Assembly (NCBI RefSeq): GCF_002608075.1
Contig: NZ_LAHA01000045.1
Span: 1 to 64,000 of the forward strand
Reading direction: 5' to 3'
Origin: Nostoc linckia z4
GTDB taxonomy: Bacteria; Cyanobacteriota; Cyanobacteriia; Cyanobacteriales; Nostocaceae
DNA length: 64,000 bases
Positions 36,140-43,960 of the stretch are shown here, piece after piece. The position numbers and the translations under genes were made by a program. A model generated the notes under the pieces. It was not told the DNA's origin and did no database searches. It was given only the letters and a program-made list of their open reading frames with translations. Positions within the stretch are counted from its first letter, which is position 1. The number at the start of each line of letters is the position of its first letter.

Positions 36140-37066
36140 TTATCTAGGTGGTAGTGGAGAGATAGCTACATTTTCTCCATTTACACTTAAACGAGTTACT
36201 TCTATTACTTGACCATAGCTGTTGCGACTGCCAAAACCCTGAACCTGAACTTTATCGTTTCCTTGAATCATATTCACAAGTTGCTCGCCAACATGGGGCG
36301 GAAATTTCACTTCTACACCAGAGGAAAGGATCAGTCCATTCAGTTCTCCCCGATGTCCAACCAGCCAATTCTGAGCAGTTCCCTCAGCAGAAAGACTCGT
36401 GTAAGTATTGGCTTTGTTGACAGGCGGTGGAGGAGGAGCCATTGGAGATTGGACAGCAATTGTCTGTTGATTCTGTTGATTGGTGATTTGGCTTGCCTCG
36501 ACTTCCTGACCAAAGCGAGTGGCTACACCAGCCTTACCAGCAATTCTTACCTCAGCACCGGGAGCGATCGCGTTTGTCAGTTGATTAGTTAAATGAGGTG
36601 GAAACTTCACCTGAAGTTTATTTTTGAGTAGTAAGCCATCAACTTTACCTTCTGGATTGAGTAAGTATTGTTGCACTGTGCCAGTGTAGTTTGCAACAAA
36701 GCCGTCTTCGGGTGCAACTGGATTGACTGGAGAAACAATTACCGCAGGCAATGTCCGTCCGGCGATCGCTGAATTAACTTTGAAGTTAAAGTAAGCCCAA
36801 ACACTTGTTAAGGCGATCGCTACCCCAACTATTCCACTGTTAACAATTAAGCGGAGATTGTGGCGGCGAATCTGGTTTTGAGTATTTTGAATACGCATAA
36901 GTTGTAATGCCTCCTGAAGATTTTCAGGAGAAATACCTGCTTCTGTTGCAGCTTGAACCAGTTCCGAAGGTGTATAGTCATGGGATTTTTGTCCTTGGAG
37001 TTGGGCTGCTAGAGCAAATAATTCTGTAGCAGTTTGGTTCGTAATGCGATCGCTTGAATGATTCAT
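36140..37066 (-). CDS. Single-pass membrane protein with duplicated OB-like domain; candidate sigma-54 target
   Basis: I do not recognise a named family. The 308-residue protein has a helical cytoplasmic part (1-66, with TPSELVQAATEAGISPENLQ), one membrane helix at about 72-94, and two homologous beta-rich repeats joined by a Pro-rich linker. Repeat one carries GTVQQYLLNPEGKVDGLLL and LQVKFPPHLTNQL; repeat two carries GTAQNWLVGHRGELNGLIL and VEVKFPPHVGEQL. These resemble OB-fold modules and would lie outside the membrane. The gene is divergent from the kinase/activator/rpoN operon and a near-perfect -24/-12 promoter lies 36 bp upstream of its start, so it is likely controlled by that sigma-54. 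Confidence 0.8.
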   Translation of the reverse strand: MNHSSDRITNQTATELFALAAQLQGQKSHDYTPSELVQAATEAGISPENLQEALQLMRIQNTQNQIRRHNLRLIVNSGIVGVAIALTSVWAYFNFKVNSAIAGRTLPAVIVSPVNPVAPEDGFVANYTGTVQQYLLNPEGKVDGLLLKNKLQVKFPPHLTNQLTNAIAPGAEVRIAGKAGVATRFGQEVEASQITNQQNQQTIAVQSPMAPPPPPVNKANTYTSLSAEGTAQNWLVGHRGELNGLILSSGVEVKFPPHVGEQLVNMIQGNDKVQVQGFGSRNSYGQVIEVTRLSVNGENVAISPLPPR

Positions 37067-37101
37067 ATTGCAACCTCACTAAAAATTACACATTCATAAA
37101 G

Positions 37102-37117
37102 TGCAAAAATCGTGCCA
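37102..37117 (-). promoter_or_regulatory. Sigma-54 (-24/-12) promoter for the 36140-37066 gene
   Basis: On the minus strand the sequence is TGGCACGATTTTTGCA, a full match to the RpoN consensus TGGCACRNNNNTTGCW with exact GG-N10-GC spacing. Transcription would begin about 12 bp further on, near 37091, giving a leader of about 25 bases to the ATG at 37066 with a GAGG ribosome site. It differs from the site at 43746-43761 in only two positions. Confidence 0.85.
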
Positions 37118-37306
37118 AAGGTACAAGTTAACTCAGACGAAATCGAGCAAGATAAAACTAGTAGTCTGCCAACCCAAAAATGTTAGGTGGAGGTTGGTTA
37201 AAGGGAAAAGGGTAAGGAATAAAAAACCTTTCCCCCTTCCCCCTTGCCCTTTTCCCCGGCAAGTTGCCTTGGCTAACTACTAGTTCTGGCATCTTTTATT
37301 TTTTTT

Positions 37307-38782
37307 ATGGTTCTACGACGCTGGACACTGCGGCAACAACTCACCATTTTGACAGTGCTGTTTCTCGGCTTTAGTGGATTAGCATTATGGTTGGTCATCC
37401 AACTGTTTGAAAGTCTTGAAGGAACGGTAATTGCCCGGAATCAGCGCGAACTTGCCAGTGCCAATACACGACTGATTAAGTTGTTTTGGGAATCGCGGCT
37501 GGATCGTACACAAATCCCAAATGCACGTTTAAATAAGTCTTTGCAAAGTTTATCAACAGACGCTTTGGCAAACTTTCCTCGTGTAGAAGGCGGATTCTAT
37601 CTTCTGGGTGGCGATCGCCTGTTGGGATATGCTTTCCCGACTCATGGCGGGCCAGTGCCAAAAACTGATATCCCACCTGCGGAACAAGACTCGATTTTGC
37701 AATTGACGCGACAAGCAACTAGTCAAGGATTACCCCAAGAATTAGTACTGCGACCAAAGTTAGATATTTTGGTACTGCGAGCCGATCCCCTACCACTATG
37801 GGGTGCTGTGTGGACAATGAAACGGATGCCGCGTATTGAAGATGGACAGCCAAAAATTCTGAGTGGCTTGATAGTGGTGGGAATTCTGATTATTGGTGTC
37901 TGGACTTTTGCCATTGCCGTGCAACTTCAAACAGGCGTACAAAGATTACAAGATAGCCTCAAGGCAATGGAGGTAAATCCCAAAGAGCAAATTCCACCTC
38001 TCCCCGCAGAGATGGGATTATTGGGAACTGCTATCAATACAATGCAGTCTCGCCGTCAAGATTTGGAACAACGCTTGCAGCGAGTAGGGCGTTTGGCCTC
38101 CTTGGGACAGATGGTAGCTGGTGTTGCCCATGAAGTCCGCAATCCCCTTGCGAGTATGCGGTTGAATTTGCAATATACACAACGCCAACTCCAGAAACAA
38201 GAAATTACTAATTTGCCGATTGCTAGTTTGCTCGAACAGGTGGAGCGTTTGGAGTCTTTGGTACAGCGACTTTTGTACTTCGATCGCAACCAACAGGAAA
38301 TTCCCAGCCTGACTTCACTCGAAGCGATCGCCTGTGAATCAATTGCTTTGTTACGTTTAAAGGCCGAAGAATGTCAAGTCGAATTAGTTTATCATCCTCC
38401 TGCTCAACCCTTGGAGCAAACTTCACTACGTCGGCGCGAACTCGGACAAGTATTGGTGAATTTGATTTTGAATGCAATTCAAGCTAGTCCCCAAGGCGGG
38501 GAGGTAAGCATCGGAGTTACACAAGAACGTAACTATTTAGTTGCCTGGGTTGAGGATCGAGGACAGGGATTATCTACGGCTGAAAAAGAGCAAATTTTCG
38601 TGCCGTTTTATTCCACTAAGCCGGAAGGAACGGGACTAGGACTGGCAATCAGTCATGAAATTGTTACGCGTAATGCAGGGTATATCGATGTCCAGTCTCA
38701 ACCAGGATGTACTCGCTTCAGTATTTATCTACCTGTTTTTCATGAGGATAGCAAGTGCAATGGCAAAAATTCTGATAGTTGA
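37307..38782 (+). CDS. Membrane sensor histidine kinase of the NtrB/ZraS type
   Basis: The 491-residue kinase has membrane helices at about 12-32 and 184-205 enclosing a 150-residue periplasmic sensor, then HAMP, HisKA with H275 (GVAHEVRNPLASMRLNL) and HATPase_c with NLILNAIQASP, VEDRGQGL and GTGLGLAIS. HEVRNPLA with this layout is typical of kinases that feed NtrC-type activators. No Cys/His-rich metal site stands out in the sensor, so the signal is unknown. It overlaps the activator gene by 23 bp and heads the three-gene operon ending in rpoN. Confidence 0.92.
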   Translation: MVLRRWTLRQQLTILTVLFLGFSGLALWLVIQLFESLEGTVIARNQRELASANTRLIKLFWESRLDRTQIPNARLNKSLQSLSTDALANFPRVEGGFYLLGGDRLLGYAFPTHGGPVPKTDIPPAEQDSILQLTRQATSQGLPQELVLRPKLDILVLRADPLPLWGAVWTMKRMPRIEDGQPKILSGLIVVGILIIGVWTFAIAVQLQTGVQRLQDSLKAMEVNPKEQIPPLPAEMGLLGTAINTMQSRRQDLEQRLQRVGRLASLGQMVAGVAHEVRNPLASMRLNLQYTQRQLQKQEITNLPIASLLEQVERLESLVQRLLYFDRNQQEIPSLTSLEAIACESIALLRLKAEECQVELVYHPPAQPLEQTSLRRRELGQVLVNLILNAIQASPQGGEVSIGVTQERNYLVAWVEDRGQGLSTAEKEQIFVPFYSTKPEGTGLGLAISHEIVTRNAGYIDVQSQPGCTRFSIYLPVFHEDSKCNGKNSDS

Positions 38783-39935
38783 CGACGAAAAAGCCTTGAG
38801 ACAGGCGATCGCTCAAATTCTTTGCAGCGAAGGATATGAAGTTGTAGAAGCAGCAGATGGAGAGCAAGGATTAAAGTTGTTGCAAGATGCTGCCAGCCGT
38901 CCCGATTTGGTGTTTTTAGACCTCAAGATGCCCAAAACCCAAGGTATGACTGTACTCAAGCATCTAGATCGAAAGCTATTTGAGTTGCCAGTGATTGTGA
39001 TGACAGCCTACGGAACTAGCCGCACAGCCATCGAGGCGATGCAGTTGGGTGCTTACGATTACCTAACTAAACCCTTTGACTTAGACGAATTGGTTAACCT
39101 GACAGCCAAAGCCTTAGCCCATCACCAAGAACCGATGTATCAAGTTAGTGAATCTACATTGCAGACGGGACAAGAGGAATTATTGGGGCGATCGCCATCA
39201 ATGCAATCTGTCTTTAAGCTGATTGGTCGTATTGCTCCCACAGATACAACGGTGATGATTACGGGAGAATCCGGTACAGGTAAAGAACTAGTTGCTGCCA
39301 CACTTCATACTGCCAGTCCTCGCAATAAAGCACCTTTAGTCAAAGTTAACTGTGCCGCACTCCCAGAACATTTATTAGAAGCAGAATTATTTGGACATGA
39401 GAAAGGGGCATTTACTGGGGCGAATCACCTGCGGATCGGTCGATTTGAGCAGGCTAATAGCGGCACAATTTTTTTAGACGAAGTAGGAGAACTCAGCCCT
39501 GGCATTCAAGGTAAGCTGTTGCGGGTATTACAAGACCGTTCCTTTGAAAGATTGGGCAGCAATCAGACACGCACGGTAGATGTCCGAATTATTGCCGCCA
39601 CCAATCGCCATTTAGAGCAGATGGTACAGCGAAATCAATTCCGCGAAGATTTATTTTATCGGTTGAATGTTGTGCGAATTGAATTGCCGCCGTTGCGCGA
39701 TCGCCCTGAAGATTTAGAACAACTTACACAACACTTTCTCAACACCATTGCCATGCGACGGGGCTTAAAACGTTTGGCCTTGGCTGAGTCGGCAATCAAT
39801 AAATTACGCAATTATGCTTTTCCTGGCAATGTGCGCGAGTTACAAAACACTTTAGAACGAGCAGCGATTCTCTCTGGCGGACGCACAATCTTACCCGAAC
39901 ATTTAGTTTTTAGCCAAAAGGATGAGCGATCGTGA
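38760..39935 (+). CDS. NtrC-type sigma-54 activator lacking a DNA-binding domain
   Basis: Starting at ATG 38760 (MAKILIVDDEKALRQ) the protein has 391 residues. A receiver (D9, D10, D54, K104) is followed by an AAA+ domain with Walker A GESGTGKE near 169-176, the sigma-54-contacting loop GAFTGA at 216-221, Walker B GTIFLDE near 235-241 and the DRPEDLEQL region. GAFTGA is diagnostic of activators that remodel RNA polymerase bound to sigma-54. The protein ends at SQKDERS directly after the AAA+ lid, so the usual Fis-type helix-turn-helix is missing, as in a few known activators that act from solution. Its stop overlaps the rpoN start by 4 bp. Confidence 0.93.
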   Translation: MAKILIVDDEKALRQAIAQILCSEGYEVVEAADGEQGLKLLQDAASRPDLVFLDLKMPKTQGMTVLKHLDRKLFELPVIVMTAYGTSRTAIEAMQLGAYDYLTKPFDLDELVNLTAKALAHHQEPMYQVSESTLQTGQEELLGRSPSMQSVFKLIGRIAPTDTTVMITGESGTGKELVAATLHTASPRNKAPLVKVNCAALPEHLLEAELFGHEKGAFTGANHLRIGRFEQANSGTIFLDEVGELSPGIQGKLLRVLQDRSFERLGSNQTRTVDVRIIAATNRHLEQMVQRNQFREDLFYRLNVVRIELPPLRDRPEDLEQLTQHFLNTIAMRRGLKRLALAESAINKLRNYAFPGNVRELQNTLERAAILSGGRTILPEHLVFSQKDERS

Positions 39936-41275
39936 ATTTACAGGCTTTGTCTACCAATCCTGCCTTAGAAACGCATTTAGAAACGCAAGCAGTTCTCTAT
40001 CCTACTTTACGACAGTTGGTGCAACTCCTACCTTGGAATCATCTGCGAGTTCGAGAGTATTTACAAGAACAAGCCAAGCAAAATCCCTTCTTGCAGAAAA
40101 ACTCAGCAAATCGAGAAGCATTGCTAGAGGATATTTTACCAAGTTGGTATGAGCCAATTACCAAAGAACCCAGTTTACAAGAACATTTACGAGGGCAAAT
40201 TTCCGCTCTCAACATTACTTCTAGACAACGAGAAGCATTAATTTACCTCACAACTTGGCTTTCACCCTCTGGCTATTTGGCAGAATCACCACTGCTGTGG
40301 GCAGCAGGAAGTTCTTGGAGTGCCTCGGAGTTAGAAGCAGTTGTGCCTTTGCTGCAACACCTCGATCCTCCAGGTGTGGGAGCGAGATCCTTACAAGAAT
40401 GTCTGCTGATACAACTGCGAGATCGGCCCCATAGTCTAACAACCCTCTTAGTACGAGATTATTTAGAAGATGTAGCTAAGTGTGTAGGTAACTCCAACGA
40501 GGTTAAATACAATCAACAACTATTGTGTGAAAAACTACAACAAAGACTCTTAGAACCACCGACTTTACCAGCACTCGCAGCAGCAATTGGGGAAATTCAA
40601 ACCCTAGAACCTCGACCGGGAAGGAACTTTAGCTATTCTCCAACGAGTATCGTTACTCCCGATCTCCAAGCCAAACCTGATGCAAACAAGTGGCAGGTTT
40701 CTTTAGTTTCTCAGGTAAGCCAAGAGTATTCCTTGGATGAAGAAGCAGTTGCAAATTTGAACATACAGAAAAACTCACGGCTAGAATCTTTACTGCAACA
40801 GGCACAGAATTTACTAACGGCACTCGACCAGTGGCAAGAAAACTTACTCAAAGTCGGACAATTTTTAGTTGAACGCCAACAAGCCTTTTTCGCCAGTCAA
40901 GACAACCTAGATTTAGTACCCACACCACAGCAGCTAGTCGCTCAATCCCTTGGACTTTCAGATGCTACCATCAGCCGCATTGTGCGAGAGCGTTATTTAT
41001 TAATTTGCGGACAGCAAAACCGTATTTTACCATTGCGATCGCTGTGTCCTCCTGTTGGTGTTGGTGGACGTACACCTACACAGATTCAACAGTTAATTAT
41101 GCAACTGATTCAAGAAGAAACAACTGGCAAACCCTACAGCGATGAACAACTTTCGCAACTACTCAAGTTGCGATTTGGCGTAGAAATTGCCCGTCGGACT
41201 GTCGTCAAGTACCGTCAATTAGCGGGGATTGATTCATCTCATACACGTAAATTTAATAAATCCAGAAATAGCTGA
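39932..41275 (+). CDS. rpoN: RNA polymerase sigma-54 factor RpoN homologue
   Basis: The 447-residue protein follows the RpoN layout. A short, diverged N-terminal region I (TLRQLVQLLPWNHLRVREYL, then AKQNPFL) is followed by the core-binding domain with LDPPGVGARSLQECLLIQL at about 144-162 and LEPRPGRNFSYSPTSIVTPDL, a helix-turn-helix at about 330-352 (VAQSLGLSDATISRIV), and the RpoN box ARRTVVKYRQ at 420-429 (consensus ARRTVAKYRE), which reads the -24 element. The acidic region II is essentially absent. The start is GTG 39932, overlapping the activator stop. Region I is the part contacted by the activator, and its divergence may mark a dedicated pair. Cyanobacteria are normally described as lacking this sigma class. 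Confidence 0.93.
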   Translation: MNLQALSTNPALETHLETQAVLYPTLRQLVQLLPWNHLRVREYLQEQAKQNPFLQKNSANREALLEDILPSWYEPITKEPSLQEHLRGQISALNITSRQREALIYLTTWLSPSGYLAESPLLWAAGSSWSASELEAVVPLLQHLDPPGVGARSLQECLLIQLRDRPHSLTTLLVRDYLEDVAKCVGNSNEVKYNQQLLCEKLQQRLLEPPTLPALAAAIGEIQTLEPRPGRNFSYSPTSIVTPDLQAKPDANKWQVSLVSQVSQEYSLDEEAVANLNIQKNSRLESLLQQAQNLLTALDQWQENLLKVGQFLVERQQAFFASQDNLDLVPTPQQLVAQSLGLSDATISRIVRERYLLICGQQNRILPLRSLCPPVGVGGRTPTQIQQLIMQLIQEETTGKPYSDEQLSQLLKLRFGVEIARRTVVKYRQLAGIDSSHTRKFNKSRNS

Positions 41276-42440
41276 GTGCCAGAGTCACAACAGTTAACGG
41301 TAGCCCAAAACGCAAATGTTCCCCAAAAGTTAGCTGATGTCCTCGCTTGGCAACCGCTTCCGCCACAATCAAATTAGCTACAGAACCCAGCAGCGTCAAA
41401 TTTCCCGCCAGTGTAGAAGCCGCCGCTAACAATAGCCAAGTTTGTGTATCTGGATGGGGAATTAGGTGATGTAACAATAGTATCGCCGGCACATTGGATA
41501 CCAGATTTGATAACAATACCGTTACTCCCAAAATATTCAAGGGAGTATCAACAAAACGGGAAAACCATTCTACTGCACCCAATTTCTGCACACCCTCAGT
41601 TAGGATGAACAACCCAGAAAACATGACTAGTAAATCCCAATCTACCTTTTGTAAAATTCGCTCTGGCTTGAGACGACGTGTAACTAGCAATAGTCCAGCC
41701 GCAATTAATGTGGCTTCCGCAGTCGGAATGCCAATTAAAAAAGCAACCAACAATCCAGCAGTAATTAGTAAACTTTTAATTAATAGTGGTTTTAAGATGC
41801 GATAATGAGGCGGCTCTACTTTCAAATCCGGACGCAAGGAACGTACTTCTGGATACAACCACCACAACCAACCCACCTGGATAATTAAACATATCAAAGC
41901 AATCGGTGTCAAAGCTTTAGCAAAGTTGAGATAACTAATGCCAGAGAAAGAACCGATTAAGATATTCTGAGGATTGCCGCTCAGGGTGGCAACTGAACCC
42001 AGATTAGTCGCTCCTGCCAGTGCCAAGAGATAGGGAACAGGATTAAGGTTTAGCAGTTGAGCGATGCCGACTACCAGAGGCGTGAGGATGAGGGCGATAG
42101 TATCGTTGAGGAACAGTGCTGAGAGAAAGCCGCTACCAAAAGTCAAGACTATTAATAACCCGAATCGGCTGTGGATATGGCGGATGGTGTAATCAACAGC
42201 CAACCGGAAAAAACCCGCCGCTGCCAGATTAGCACTAATAATCATCATCCCGAACAAAAAGATGAGTGTCTTGTAATCAATTGCCCTCCACGCCGCAGGC
42301 AGATCCAATAATCCCAATGCCATCAACAAAGCTGCACCAACAAGGGCAATTGTGGCACGGTTCATCCGCAGTCCGGGTAAGTAACCAAACCCTAACCCAA
42401 TGTAAGTTATTAAAATCGCTAAGTATTGCAGTACTACCAT
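41253..42440 (-). CDS. ArsB/NhaD-type anion permease (ion transporter superfamily)
   Basis: The 395-residue protein has about ten to eleven membrane segments and the duplicated fold of the ion-transporter superfamily. Paired signature loops are TNLGSVATLSGNPQNILIGS near 145-164 and NLTLLGSVANLIVAE near the C-terminus. It resembles YbiR/ArsB-like anion carriers; the substrate (arsenite, sulfate, carboxylate or other) cannot be read. It starts 3 bp after the MFS gene, so both share the sigma-54 promoter at 43746-43761, and its 3' end overlaps the 3' end of rpoN by 23 bp on the opposite strand. Confidence 0.82.
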   Translation of the reverse strand: MVVLQYLAILITYIGLGFGYLPGLRMNRATIALVGAALLMALGLLDLPAAWRAIDYKTLIFLFGMMIISANLAAAGFFRLAVDYTIRHIHSRFGLLIVLTFGSGFLSALFLNDTIALILTPLVVGIAQLLNLNPVPYLLALAGATNLGSVATLSGNPQNILIGSFSGISYLNFAKALTPIALICLIIQVGWLWWLYPEVRSLRPDLKVEPPHYRILKPLLIKSLLITAGLLVAFLIGIPTAEATLIAAGLLLVTRRLKPERILQKVDWDLLVMFSGLFILTEGVQKLGAVEWFSRFVDTPLNILGVTVLLSNLVSNVPAILLLHHLIPHPDTQTWLLLAAASTLAGNLTLLGSVANLIVAEAVAKRGHQLTFGEHLRFGLPLTVVTLALSYFWIY

Positions 42441-42443
42441 TGC

Positions 42444-43694
42444 CTACTCTCCCACCCCAGCTAACTCTCTAGAGCTTCCCGAATGGGGTGTAGATTTAGT
42501 TTCTGGCATCAAGAACCAAAAGAAAGCTAAAGCAGCAGCAGCGATCGCTGCCATACTTAAAAAACTAACGTTGTATCCTGCTTCTTTAGCGACAAAACCA
42601 GCCAAGGAGTTACTTAGAGAAGCCCCAATCCCAACGGCAGCCCCAATTGCCCCTTGCGCTAAATTAAAGTGTCCTGTTCCTTTAGTTAAATCGGCTATTA
42701 CCAAAAGCTGCATTACGCCAAAAATTCCTGCGCCTATACCATCTAGTAATTGTACAGATACTAAAAAGAATGGATTATCGCTGAGGGTATACAACACACC
42801 GCGAATCGGCAATACTAGAAACGCCAATAAAAATATCGGTTTACGCTTGCTGCGGCTCGCCCGTTGACCGACTAAAATTCCTAGTGGCACCATCACTAGT
42901 TGTGCTGTGATAATGCAGGCAGACATGAATAAAGGCGGACTACCACCTTTGTGGTGAGCCAGTACTTCACCGACTAAAGGCAGCATTGCAGCGTTAGCAA
43001 AGTGAAATAATATTGCACACATAGCAAAGATTAGCAAGCGGCGATCGCTCAACATTTTGGTAATATTAGAAACATGAACTTGGCGATCGCCATCATCACC
43101 CCCTCGTGCTAGTCGGTAATCAATATCTTGTTTGCGAATTCGTAATGTACAAGTAATTACTGCTAGTGACATCAGGGCGATGAAATAAAAAATACCTGCT
43201 TGACCAACAAACTGACCGATTAATCCTGCCAGTAATGCTGCTACTACATTTCCCGCCGAACTCAAAGTTTGGTTACGCCCGATGCGGCGTTCAATTCCTT
43301 GTCGTCCAACTAATCCTAGAGAAATGGCAGCGATAGTAGGGCCAAAGAACGCTCCAGCTATGGCAGTCAAAGATTGGGCTGTTAAAATGATGGGGAATGA
43401 TGGAATAATAGCTATAAAAATTGAACTAATAGCAATTAAAACTGCCCCTACGACAATCAGCGATCGCTTCTGTTTAACTCGATCAATTAAGGCTCCAGCA
43501 GGCGTTTGAGCTATTACCCCCGCCAATCCAGAAATAGTCATTACCAAACCTACTTGTGCTGGGTTCCAATGCAGACTTGACGTGAGGTAGACAACCAAAA
43601 AAGGCCCTACACCACCTTGAATATCTGCTAGAAATACATTCAACCAATCCAGTGCAAATAAACTTTGCCTGCGAGATTTCAAACGCGTCACCAT
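42444..43694 (-). CDS. Major facilitator superfamily transporter
   Basis: The 416-residue protein has twelve predicted membrane segments and MFS marks such as GALIDRVKQKRSLI after the second helix and a central cytoplasmic loop (RGGDDGDRQVHVSN). The substrate is unknown. The ATG at 43694 is preceded by GGGGGG. It is the first gene of a two-gene operon with the anion permease, 41 bp or so downstream of the inferred sigma-54 transcription start, so the kinase/activator/RpoN neighbours probably switch on this transport function. Confidence 0.87.
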   Translation of the reverse strand: MVTRLKSRRQSLFALDWLNVFLADIQGGVGPFLVVYLTSSLHWNPAQVGLVMTISGLAGVIAQTPAGALIDRVKQKRSLIVVGAVLIAISSIFIAIIPSFPIILTAQSLTAIAGAFFGPTIAAISLGLVGRQGIERRIGRNQTLSSAGNVVAALLAGLIGQFVGQAGIFYFIALMSLAVITCTLRIRKQDIDYRLARGGDDGDRQVHVSNITKMLSDRRLLIFAMCAILFHFANAAMLPLVGEVLAHHKGGSPPLFMSACIITAQLVMVPLGILVGQRASRSKRKPIFLLAFLVLPIRGVLYTLSDNPFFLVSVQLLDGIGAGIFGVMQLLVIADLTKGTGHFNLAQGAIGAAVGIGASLSNSLAGFVAKEAGYNVSFLSMAAIAAAALAFFWFLMPETKSTPHSGSSRELAGVGE

Positions 43695-43745
43695 AATTCC
43701 CCCCTGTTGCAGTACTTTCCAAAGTTGGGCTACGCATTCTTCTCG

Positions 43746-43761
43746 TGCAAAAATTATGCCA
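43746..43761 (-). promoter_or_regulatory. Sigma-54 (-24/-12) promoter for the MFS-permease operon
   Basis: The minus-strand sequence TGGCATAATTTTTGCA keeps the invariant GG and GC with N10 between and matches the RpoN consensus at all but one defined position (T for C). The start site would be near 43735, about 40 bp before the MFS ATG. It agrees with the promoter at 37102-37117 at 14 of 16 positions. Confidence 0.82.
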
Positions 43762-43775
43762 ATTCAAAAAAATTC

Positions 43776-43796
43776 TGATGCCTTAAACTGGCATCA
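43776..43796. promoter_or_regulatory. Inverted repeat upstream of the sigma-54 promoter
   Basis: TGATGCC (43776-43782) and GGCATCA (43790-43796) form a perfect inverted repeat with a 7-bp spacer, 15 bp upstream of the -24 element. It could be an operator for a further regulator; the activator beside rpoN has no DNA-binding domain. No similar site is seen at the other promoter. Confidence 0.5.
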
Positions 43797-43960
43797 CCGT
43801 GCCAAAACGGAAAAATTGTACGCTAAGGCTCTATTCCTTGCTACGCAAGCATCTTAGCCACTGATTTTTTACCCTTCCCCTTTTCCCGACTTCTGCAAGA
43901 AGTCTCTTGTACCAGGTTGCAAAATGCGCGGGCGACTCATAAATGTATCCTTGATGAAAC

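Noticed and set aside
35843..36154. 103-residue frame on the + strand
   Set aside because: No homology, no ribosome site, and it runs into the end of the convergent membrane-protein gene.
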